From a virus: 28,470 nucleotides of DNA. The notes under the pieces were generated by a model, which worked only from the letters and a program-made list of their open reading frames with translations, searched no databases and was not told the origin of the DNA. The translations under genes were made by a program, and so were the position numbers. The stretch lies in the IMG/VR virus record IMGVR_UViG_3300047550_003625, positions 1-28,470 of that record; one strand, written 5' to 3'. Shown piece by piece: positions 12,587 to 20,033 of the stretch (within the stretch, counting starts at the first letter, position 1; each line of letters opens with the position of its first letter).

Positions 12587-14041
12587 ATGGAAGAGCAATA
12601 TCTGGCGAATTATCCCTACCGCAACAAGCCCTATGCGCACCAAAAAGCATATCTTGAACGCTTTTGGCGCAAGCCTTTAGCAGCGCTTTTTGCTGATATG
12701 GGAACAGGCAAAAGTTATATGTTAATCAATAACTTAGCCATGCTTTACGACAACGGGGAAGTCAATGCTGCGGTGATTGTGGCACCCAAGGGGGTGTATA
12801 GAAACTGGCTCGACATCGAGATCCCAAAGCACATGCCAGCGCATGTACTTTATCGCGCGGCACTATGGACGCCCTCTCCACGCAAAGCTGAAAAGGCGGC
12901 ATTGGATTCCATTTTTGAGGTCACTGAAGACCTGAAGATTTTGGTCATGAATGTTGAAGCGTTCTCAACGGACAAGGGCAAACAGTTTGCACATCGCTTT
13001 GTATTGTCACACACAGTGATGATGGTGGTTGATGAAAGCACAACCATCAAAACGCATACCGCTGCAAGGACCAAGAACATTCTAAAAGTTGGAAGACTTG
13101 CACGATTCAGACGCATCATGACAGGATCGCCTGTTACAAAAACGCCTATGGATCTTTTTTCACAGTGCAACTTCTTATCCTCGGATTGCTTGGGTACGGA
13201 TAGTTTTTACGCCTTCCAATCACGCTTTGCTGTAGTGATCGAGCGTCGCCTAGCTTCGCATTCATTCAAACAGGTCGTAGGATTTCAACGTCTTAACGAG
13301 CTGCAAATGTTGATAAGCCGATTCAGTTTTCGAGTGACCAAAGAAGAATGCTTAGATCTTCCTGAAAAGGTTTTTGTGCGCCGCGACGTAGAACTCACCG
13401 ATGAGCAACAGGCTGCATACAACCAGATGAAAGCCATGGCGCTTGCACAGTTCTCTACCGGAACCGTGTCCACGGTCAATGCGCTTACGCAATTGATGCG
13501 TTTGCACCAGATTGTGTGCGGGTTCGTGAAGCTTGATGATGGCCAGATCCAGGAGCTGCCTAACAACCGCATTCAGGAATTGCTTAATACGATTGAAGAG
13601 ACCTCAGGCAAGGTCATTATTTGGGCGACTTATAGGCATGACATTGAAGCGATTCATCTTGCCTTACAGAAAGCTTACGGCATGGACTCCGTAGGTGTGT
13701 ATTACGGCGACACCAAGCTTGATGAGCGGCAGCGTGTGATCGAGCAGTTCCAAGATCCGGGGTCCTCGATGCGATTTTTCGTAGGCAACCCACAGACGGG
13801 GGGCTACGGGATCACGCTCACAGCGGCAAGTGACGTTATCTATTACAGCAACAGTTTTGATCTAGAAAAGCGATTGCAGTCCGAGGACCGTGCTCACCGG
13901 ATCGGGCAAACGAACAGGGTGACATACGTTGACTTAATTGCGCCCAAAACGGTAGATGAAAAGATCGTGAAAGCTTTGCGCGATAAGATCAACATCGCAA
14001 CGCAAGTTCTTGGTGAGGAGATTAAGCAATGGTTGATTTGA
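12587..14041 (+). CDS. SNF2-family (SF2) helicase/translocase
   Basis: This 484-residue ATPase has the SF2/SNF2 motif series: Walker A DMGTGKSYM (37-45, K42), motif II DEST (149-152) in place of DEAH/DEGH, motif III TGSP (179-182), motif IV region KVIIWATYR (342-350), motif V GGYGITLTAAS (405-415) and motif VI QSEDRAHRIGQ (431-441). The last is diagnostic of SNF2-like proteins. Such phage enzymes translocate on dsDNA and may aid replication restart, recombination or transcription takeover. I start at MEEQYLANYP because of the GAAAGGAGAAAC leader; an in-frame ATG 48 bases upstream lies inside the palindrome region. The gene overlaps the following exonuclease gene by 13 bases, forming a two-gene plus-strand operon. 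Confidence 0.94.
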   Translation: MEEQYLANYPYRNKPYAHQKAYLERFWRKPLAALFADMGTGKSYMLINNLAMLYDNGEVNAAVIVAPKGVYRNWLDIEIPKHMPAHVLYRAALWTPSPRKAEKAALDSIFEVTEDLKILVMNVEAFSTDKGKQFAHRFVLSHTVMMVVDESTTIKTHTAARTKNILKVGRLARFRRIMTGSPVTKTPMDLFSQCNFLSSDCLGTDSFYAFQSRFAVVIERRLASHSFKQVVGFQRLNELQMLISRFSFRVTKEECLDLPEKVFVRRDVELTDEQQAAYNQMKAMALAQFSTGTVSTVNALTQLMRLHQIVCGFVKLDDGQIQELPNNRIQELLNTIEETSGKVIIWATYRHDIEAIHLALQKAYGMDSVGVYYGDTKLDERQRVIEQFQDPGSSMRFFVGNPQTGGYGITLTAASDVIYYSNSFDLEKRLQSEDRAHRIGQTNRVTYVDLIAPKTVDEKIVKALRDKINIATQVLGEEIKQWLI

Positions 14042-14724
14042 TTCCGATTCGCCCGTTATACAGGTATGAGGTGCTCACTCGGTATGACGGGGCTGAGGGC
14101 CGCACTTATGGTGATCAAAAGTTGCCTAGCGTGACGCGCATTCTGGATGAAACCAAGGACAAGGCAAAATTAGAGGAATGGAAACAACGCGTTGGGGAAG
14201 AGGAAGCGGAGCGCATCAAAAACAATGCAGGTGCCGTTGGAACATATATGCATAGTGTGATTGAGCGGATGGTTGCTTTCCGAGACCTGGGTCGGCCCAC
14301 AAACTGGGAGATGATCAAAGGCTACGAAATGGGCTATCGCTTGATCAATGAGCAGTTTAAAGACATTGATGAGATCTGGGGCTCGGAAGTCACCCTGTTC
14401 ATCCCGAATCGCTATGCCGGGACCACGGACATGGTGGGGAAGTACAAAGGCAAGTCAGCGATTATTGACTTTAAGCAATCTAATAAGCCTAAACGCCATG
14501 AATGGATCACGGATTACTTTCACCAGCTCTCGGCCTATGCGCTTGCGCATGACTATCAGTTTGGCACGGAAATTGAGATGGGTGTGGTGATGATGGCGAT
14601 GCAATCCGGTGGTACGCAGGTCTTTACGACCACCGGACGGGAGTTTAACCAATATAAGACCGGCTGGCTTGAGCGCGTGGAGAAGTACTACCGCAACACG
14701 GCATCAAACGGGAAAAGCTTCTGA
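14029..14724 (+). CDS. PD-(D/E)XK exonuclease, Cas4/RecB-like
   Basis: This 231-residue protein has the RecB/Cas4-type nuclease pattern: GTYMHSVIERM with H75, SEV (E120), YAGTTDMVGKY with D134, AIIDFKQS with D147 and K149, and YFHQLSAYAL with Q166. This layout fits a metal-dependent exonuclease core; no cysteine cluster typical of many Cas4 proteins is present. In phages such enzymes often degrade one strand for recombination or process DNA ends. It is translationally coupled to the SNF2-like helicase (13-base overlap), suggesting the two act together. Its 3' end overlaps, on the opposite strand, the last 37 bases of the large virion gene at 14688-18005. No terminator is seen after it. Confidence 0.9.
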   Translation: MVDLIPIRPLYRYEVLTRYDGAEGRTYGDQKLPSVTRILDETKDKAKLEEWKQRVGEEEAERIKNNAGAVGTYMHSVIERMVAFRDLGRPTNWEMIKGYEMGYRLINEQFKDIDEIWGSEVTLFIPNRYAGTTDMVGKYKGKSAIIDFKQSNKPKRHEWITDYFHQLSAYALAHDYQFGTEIEMGVVMMAMQSGGTQVFTTTGREFNQYKTGWLERVEKYYRNTASNGKSF

Positions 14725-17700
14725 AGCATTTCCCGCGCCTGGGGCTGCGGTTGACCTTGGGCCTGGGGGCGTCCTGGTTGAGGGCGCTGCGCGAAACTGC
14801 CTAACAAACCACGTGATGGGGGTGCAGCGGGCAGTTTACGTTGTAAACGTTCAGCCGCTGCTTGGGCCATGGTCGGTGGTGCGGGCTGCTCGGGCTCTTG
14901 TTCACCGGCGGTAAGGCCCGTGTTAATCAAATAGCCATCAAGCGTTCTTGCAAACCTAATCTTGTCCTGCTCTGAGCGACCTTTTCGGAGCAACTGAACC
15001 ATAAAGCTCGGGTCTTGGGCAGCACGTTCTAACAACTGACGCACGCTTTCGTTAGGCATCCGATCAAGCATATCCCGCATCATGCGTGATCCGGCAGATG
15101 CAGCCAGTAGTGTTGATCCACCTTCAGCAAGCCCTGCACCCATACGAGCCCCGACCACACGAAGCACAAGATCTTCAACAAGATCGGAGTTTTCAAGTAC
15201 CTGATCAAGAACTTGTTTGTTACCCATTACCGACTGAACGCGTGACATCTCACCAAGAAGCTTTTTGACATTGGCAAGTTCACCACGTTGCATGACGCCT
15301 GTGTCGATGAGTATGTCGCCCATGGAGGGTCGTCCCGTGGACGTGGGCTTAAAGAAAGCATCGTAATACTGCTGGAAGTCCAACTTATCTGCGCCGCCCG
15401 CTTTCATGTAGGCGTAGTCGTAGATGCCTGACTTAAGCGCATCGACAAGATCTTGATTGACCTGCGTGCTTACCTCAACGCCACTGGCTTTAAGGCGTGC
15501 GATCTCTTCTGGGCTTTTCATGCCCGTGCGTGCAGCCTGCACAAGACGGCGGAAGTTTTCTGCTGGGTTTTTGCTATTCAAAGCATCCGACACAACACGT
15601 GCTGGATTCTCGTCAAAGAACTTAGTAAAGGTTGCTTGTTTCTTAAGCTTAGTTTCAATAGCGCTGTTTTGCTTTTGGATTAGATCCAATGCGTTTTGCG
15701 CGCGCGTGGCATTCTCAAGATCTTGACGTAACCCAGGGATGCTGTTCACCAGGACTTCGTTTTCGTTCAACCAACGTGACAGCCGCGCCGTATTGAGTTT
15801 TCCCGTTGCGGGATCGATGGCACTAGCGGCGGCAAGACGTGTGCCACGTTCAACAGCATCGGCTGTTGACACGACACGCTCGCCCGAGCGGTTGACGGCA
15901 TCTTCAAGGATCCTGGCCCGTGGGTCATTAGGTCCGAAGTCTGCAACGTATTGATTGTGCAAACGAGGCAGCATATTAACCGCGTTTTGGATTTGCTCCA
16001 TGCGGGCGTTGATGACATCGGCGTTGCCGCTAAAGGCCCGTGAGACAAGGATCTCGGGGATAATACGATCCGCTCCAGTGCGCGTCACACCACGCATGTC
16101 TCCCGCAAAGGTGCGGGTAAAGCTGTCGTTGAGTTCCTTGGAAAAGGCCCGCGCTGCATCGTAGGCAGGATTGCGAACCTGATCCATGTCATCGAGCAAT
16201 GCTTCAGAGAACTTGGAGTAGAAGGCGTAGTTAGCGCGCTCGCCTCTCGCTTCTGCGTCCATGGCCAAACGAAGCATGTCGCGACGTGCATTGACCAAAT
16301 CGCCTACGTTGATCGCGCCACGACGGACAAAGTCTTTGCCTGCTTCAATAAGCTCTTTCTTTGTGTCTTCGACCTGTCCTTTCATGCCCGCATAAGACAG
16401 GTCTTTCCTTGTGATGGTTGAAAACTGGCGTTGAAGCGTTTGATAAGCGTCGTACAAATCAGGGTTGGACTCTTGACCAAACTTCAACAACTGGTCAGGT
16501 GTGAGATTTTTGACATTCTGTGCTTTAGAAAGACGTCCGTAGATGTCTTTGACGATTGCAGGAAACTCCCGGTTATAGTACTCGGGGGACATCTCCGATC
16601 GGATCGCCTCAAATTGCCTACTGAAGTTGCTTGCAACAACTGCCTGCCCATCGGTTAGGCGCGCAACCGCAGCACGGATTTGGTCTTCGCTCGCCCCCTG
16701 CTTTTTCATGCGGGTGACAGTCTCGTCAATCTGAGCGCGGATTGCCTTGGGCACGTCGGTCCAAAGCGTGTGCTCCACTTCGCGAGCGTCTTTGAGTGCC
16801 CCATCAACATTTTCGCGAATGATGCGACCGATTTGCATGCGATTAGCTGGCGAATCTTTCGTGATACCGGCAATGGCAACCGCTGACCGTGCATCGGCAT
16901 TAGCCAAACGGCTGTCAAGAAGTTCCTTGAAGTAATCAGCACGCAAACGAGCAGCGTCTTGCAAAGCGGTGGGATCACCCGATCGATTCAAGAGGTTGAT
17001 CATCTCAACGATTGCCTCTTGCGCTTTCTTGCCCTGCTCAGCAACCTTGGGCCCGAAGACGTCATTTTGCCTAGCCAGTGATGTTTCAAGAATCGTTAAA
17101 GGTAAATCGCCAGTCTTTTGAGCAGCGGTCATTCCAGGCACGATCCCTGGGGCGCGCAAACTTTGGATTAACTGAGGGAGATAGTTGTTATTGAATTCAT
17201 CTGCCCAGCGCTCTGGATCTGATTGTCGCAGCTCCGGTTTGTACTGCTCTTGCATGATTGCCATGAGGCGATTAGCCGCCCGGTTTTCTCTCTCCCCCGC
17301 AGAAAACCGAGAGACGCCTCGTCGAACCAGATCGGCAACGGGCATGGTTGCCATGGTGACAAGTTTGGTTGGATTAAGCAGTCCGCCTACCACCTCTCCA
17401 GTTACTCGAGATATCGTTTCTCCAGGCGCTAAAGTTTCTGCTGCGCCTGCGCCAACACCTGATCCAAAAGAAGCCTGTGTTTCAAGAGCCCCATAAAGAA
17501 TCGGGTGTTGCTTAGCAAACCCACCTACTTTATTCAAAAAGTCTAAAACGCGAACACCTGTGGATGGGTTGATGGTGTAGCCCAAAGGCAAAAAGGCAAG
17601 ACCGCCGCCCGTAGTCTTTCCAGCTTCACGAAAAGGCTTTAAGTCTGGGTCGGTCTGCTCGTCAAAGAGGCGCTTAGTGGTCTCTTCACCAATCTGTCCG

Positions 17701-18005
17701 CCACCAATGAGTCCTGCTCCAGCGCCAAGCAAAGTGCCAGCCACTGTTGTATAAGGTTGTCCAAAAGGAATTCTTGAGCTTGCTGCAAAGCCTGTGCGTG
17801 CGCCACCGTAAGCGCCGAGCGCCGCAGGCGACTGGCCAACAAGGCCTTCAACTAAGCCTCTAGCGTATTCCGAGGCGACATCACCAATTCCAGGCTGGAC
17901 GCTCGCATCACGAGAAAAACCGCTTATGTCCTCAACAGGAGTTCCTGTTTCCGTAGCGCCAGCAGGACGCGAAATGTCATCGATACTAAGCGGTTTATCT
18001 GCCAT
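14688..18005 (-). CDS. Large internal virion (ejection-type) protein, 1105 residues
   Basis: This is the largest protein of the window and the last gene of the virion block. Residues about 60-110 are Gly/Ala-rich and hydrophobic (TVAGTLLGAGAGLIGGGQIG), which may let the protein enter a membrane. The middle 700 residues are long helices with many charged residues, and the last 70 residues are Pro/Gln-rich (PQPGRPQAQGQPQPQ). This layout and position resemble podovirus ejection proteins that leave the capsid with the DNA. I see no lytic transglycosylase motif, so cell-wall activity should not be assumed. AGGG precedes the ATG, nine bases from the upstream stop. It could alternatively be a polymerase-like or scaffold fusion, but nothing supports that. 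Confidence 0.6.
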   Translation of the reverse strand: MADKPLSIDDISRPAGATETGTPVEDISGFSRDASVQPGIGDVASEYARGLVEGLVGQSPAALGAYGGARTGFAASSRIPFGQPYTTVAGTLLGAGAGLIGGGQIGEETTKRLFDEQTDPDLKPFREAGKTTGGGLAFLPLGYTINPSTGVRVLDFLNKVGGFAKQHPILYGALETQASFGSGVGAGAAETLAPGETISRVTGEVVGGLLNPTKLVTMATMPVADLVRRGVSRFSAGERENRAANRLMAIMQEQYKPELRQSDPERWADEFNNNYLPQLIQSLRAPGIVPGMTAAQKTGDLPLTILETSLARQNDVFGPKVAEQGKKAQEAIVEMINLLNRSGDPTALQDAARLRADYFKELLDSRLANADARSAVAIAGITKDSPANRMQIGRIIRENVDGALKDAREVEHTLWTDVPKAIRAQIDETVTRMKKQGASEDQIRAAVARLTDGQAVVASNFSRQFEAIRSEMSPEYYNREFPAIVKDIYGRLSKAQNVKNLTPDQLLKFGQESNPDLYDAYQTLQRQFSTITRKDLSYAGMKGQVEDTKKELIEAGKDFVRRGAINVGDLVNARRDMLRLAMDAEARGERANYAFYSKFSEALLDDMDQVRNPAYDAARAFSKELNDSFTRTFAGDMRGVTRTGADRIIPEILVSRAFSGNADVINARMEQIQNAVNMLPRLHNQYVADFGPNDPRARILEDAVNRSGERVVSTADAVERGTRLAAASAIDPATGKLNTARLSRWLNENEVLVNSIPGLRQDLENATRAQNALDLIQKQNSAIETKLKKQATFTKFFDENPARVVSDALNSKNPAENFRRLVQAARTGMKSPEEIARLKASGVEVSTQVNQDLVDALKSGIYDYAYMKAGGADKLDFQQYYDAFFKPTSTGRPSMGDILIDTGVMQRGELANVKKLLGEMSRVQSVMGNKQVLDQVLENSDLVEDLVLRVVGARMGAGLAEGGSTLLAASAGSRMMRDMLDRMPNESVRQLLERAAQDPSFMVQLLRKGRSEQDKIRFARTLDGYLINTGLTAGEQEPEQPAPPTMAQAAAERLQRKLPAAPPSRGLLGSFAQRPQPGRPQAQGQPQPQAREMLQKLFPFDAVLR

Positions 18006-18013
18006 GACAATCC

Positions 18014-20023
18014 CTAATTGCGGACTTTAAATTTGTTTTCTGGAACATACAAAAATTCTGTTCCAGAAGGAAGCGCTCTTGCTTGTTCGACGGTATAAAC
18101 GCGCACAGGAATCCCAATCATTTGTCGAATTCTCCTGACCTCGCTGATTTTCTGTTCAGCTTCTTGCCTTTTAGTAGCGCCTATGTTTGCCTCACCTGAT
18201 CTTGAAACAGCGCCCTGTTCAATTCCTGCAATGACATTGTCCAAAGCAATCAACCTGTTTTGGAAGGCTTCCGGTCGATCAATAAATCGAGGCAACACGC
18301 TCAAGTCTTTTAAAATGTCTTCTCGTTCTGCGTTTGAAAGACGAGTAGTCTCTTGAAGTCCTTTGACCATTTGAGCAACAGAGTTCTCGATCTCAGTTTT
18401 CGACTGTTCATACTTTGGATCAACAACACCGCCTACGATAGGAATCCTTGAAATGCCTGCGCGAAGCATATTCAAAGGTCCGGTGCCCGTTGAAGCAAGT
18501 CGATAAAGATTCGTCGGAACAACCTGTCCAGGCTGAGGAGCAGGAGCTCCTTGAGCCGTGGGCACTGGCGCAGCAGCCGTTGAAGCTGCTGCGGGAGCGG
18601 CACCTGGGGCTGTGGATGCAGCAGGGGCAGCAGCCGCTGGCGCGGTAGCCGTGGGCCTTGATCCAAGGGCCTTGGCCCGTGCGATGACAGCGTTTTGTAG
18701 AAAATCAGGCAGCGTGTTTTGGGTAGTAAAAGGCCTTTCTTTTTGCGTTTGCGGGTCGTACATCATTACCGTTTTCGGTTGGGTGTAGTCCCTAATCGCA
18801 AACTCAAGCTGCGTAGTCTGAGGCGTGTCTTCTCCAGCAGCAAAAGCCTCAACCAAAGGTTTGTTTGACATCAGCTCATTCATCTTGGCGGCTGTCAAAC
18901 CCGTACTGGGCTTCGGCGCATTAGCCCTTATGCGTGCAGTCTCTTCTTGCGTTTCACCACGAAGAATGCCTAGACCAAGCTGCTGCAACATGCCTTCACG
19001 TTTTAACAAAGCGGCACGCTCCGACTCGCGCTCTTTCTCTGCGGCCTGGATGCCTAAGAGCTTGATCTGTTGCGCCATCTTCTCTGCTTCCGAAGCACGC
19101 GCACCAATTTGCGCCGGAAGCTGGCTAGCAGCGCCCGCAAGACGAGCAGCGAAAGAGCCTCTCAAAGGCTGGCCTGTCCGTGGATCCACATTTCCGGCCA
19201 ATGCAAGGCCTGCTCCTGCAATATCAAAGAGCATTTGAGCCTGGATCAGGCCCTTGTCTTGCCCAAGCAACTTTTGATACATCTGCGTCGCATCAGCTAC
19301 GCGAGACTCCATGGTCTTTGTACTGGCGGTAGCCGGAGCAAAGACATTAAACAGGGCCTTTTTAGCTGCCTCACGTTGTTCAGGAGTCAACAGGCGAGAG
19401 GCAATGCCTGTGTCCGCCACTGCCCTCGAAGATGGCTGATTATCCTGGGCTTCGACGCCATCTTCATCGGAGCCATCACTAAAATTTTGGACATACCCTC
19501 CCCGAGCCATACCCATCGGGGGCTGTGGTCCTTGGGCCATGGGCAATGAACCAATGCCCCCTGGCGGCATGGGTGGTGGACCCGGAGGCATTCCCGGAGG
19601 CATTCCCGGAGGCATTCCCGGAGGCATTCCCGGAGGCATTCCCGGAGGCATTCCCGGAGGCATTCCCGGAGGCATTCCCGGAGGCATTCCCGGAGGCATT
19701 CCCGGAGGCATGGGCTGTTGGCCTGCAAGCACGGGCTGTAGCAACGCAAGTACTTCAGGAGGGGTTTGCTGCGCAGCGTTGTAGCCTACCATGTCAGCAA
19801 GCTCCTCGAACCGCGCATCAACCGAGCGAACATCGCCTCGTAAGTTATTCATGAGGATCTCAGGCGAATCAGGGCGTCTGTCCATGAGCTTGGCTATGTC
19901 AGACTCATCCCCCTCGTCCTCCATATCATCATCTTCACCCATCAAAATAGACATGATCCCGACTTCATCGGGATCCATTTTTCCGCCCTTGAACAAGGGC
20001 CGATCTAACACTTTTGACTTCAT
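18014..20023 (-). CDS. Virion-associated protein with PPGM tandem repeat
   Basis: This 669-residue protein begins [11 protein letters not shown] chose this ATG because AAGGA lies six bases upstream, while a closer ATG abuts it. An acidic segment ([14 protein letters not shown], about 29-42) is followed by a helix. Then comes an uninterrupted (PPGM)10 stretch at residues 106-145 and the motif PMGMARGG at 169-176. The rest is helical, with Ala/Pro-rich low complexity around residues 460-520. Order and style match large virion proteins of podovirus-like phages, but no catalytic domain is apparent. The Pro/Gly tract may be a flexible linker. The gene lies between two other large virion genes, separated by short gaps. 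Confidence 0.6.
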   Translation of the reverse strand: MKSKVLDRPLFKGGKMDPDEVGIMSILMGEDDDMEDEGDESDIAKLMDRRPDSPEILMNNLRGDVRSVDARFEELADMVGYNAAQQTPPEVLALLQPVLAGQQPMPPGMPPGMPPGMPPGMPPGMPPGMPPGMPPGMPPGMPPGMPPGPPPMPPGGIGSLPMAQGPQPPMGMARGGYVQNFSDGSDEDGVEAQDNQPSSRAVADTGIASRLLTPEQREAAKKALFNVFAPATASTKTMESRVADATQMYQKLLGQDKGLIQAQMLFDIAGAGLALAGNVDPRTGQPLRGSFAARLAGAASQLPAQIGARASEAEKMAQQIKLLGIQAAEKERESERAALLKREGMLQQLGLGILRGETQEETARIRANAPKPSTGLTAAKMNELMSNKPLVEAFAAGEDTPQTTQLEFAIRDYTQPKTVMMYDPQTQKERPFTTQNTLPDFLQNAVIARAKALGSRPTATAPAAAAPAASTAPGAAPAAASTAAAPVPTAQGAPAPQPGQVVPTNLYRLASTGTGPLNMLRAGISRIPIVGGVVDPKYEQSKTEIENSVAQMVKGLQETTRLSNAEREDILKDLSVLPRFIDRPEAFQNRLIALDNVIAGIEQGAVSRSGEANIGATKRQEAEQKISEVRRIRQMIGIPVRVYTVEQARALPSGTEFLYVPENKFKVRN
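19581..19710. repeat. 12-bp tandem repeat encoding PPGM, ten full copies
   Basis: CCCGGAGGCATT (plus-strand phase) is repeated ten times without a mismatch (19581-19700), followed by a partial copy. Because the unit is four codons, copy changes keep the reading frame. Perfect identity at the DNA level points to recent slippage or unequal exchange, or possibly assembly compression or expansion. Confidence 0.97.
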
Positions 20024-20033
20024 TGTCATTCCT

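Noticed and set aside
9242-14041. A complete TOTE conflict (defence) system
   Set aside because: The primase resembles the TOTE-associated domain and two helicases are nearby, but the genes sit in a normal phage replication module with PolA and an SSB-like protein. I see no effector domain.
14029-14724. CRISPR-type Cas4 adaptation gene
   Set aside because: The nuclease pattern fits Cas4/RecB, but there are no CRISPR repeats or other cas genes, and the usual cysteine cluster is absent. A phage exonuclease is the simpler reading.
19551-19720. CRISPR array
   Set aside because: The 12-bp units are contiguous with no spacers and are in-frame coding repeats.
19525-19854. Plus-strand frames encoding EAFP or GGIP repeats
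   Set aside because: They are opposite-strand readings of the 12-bp PPGM repeat, which is open in several frames because of its composition.
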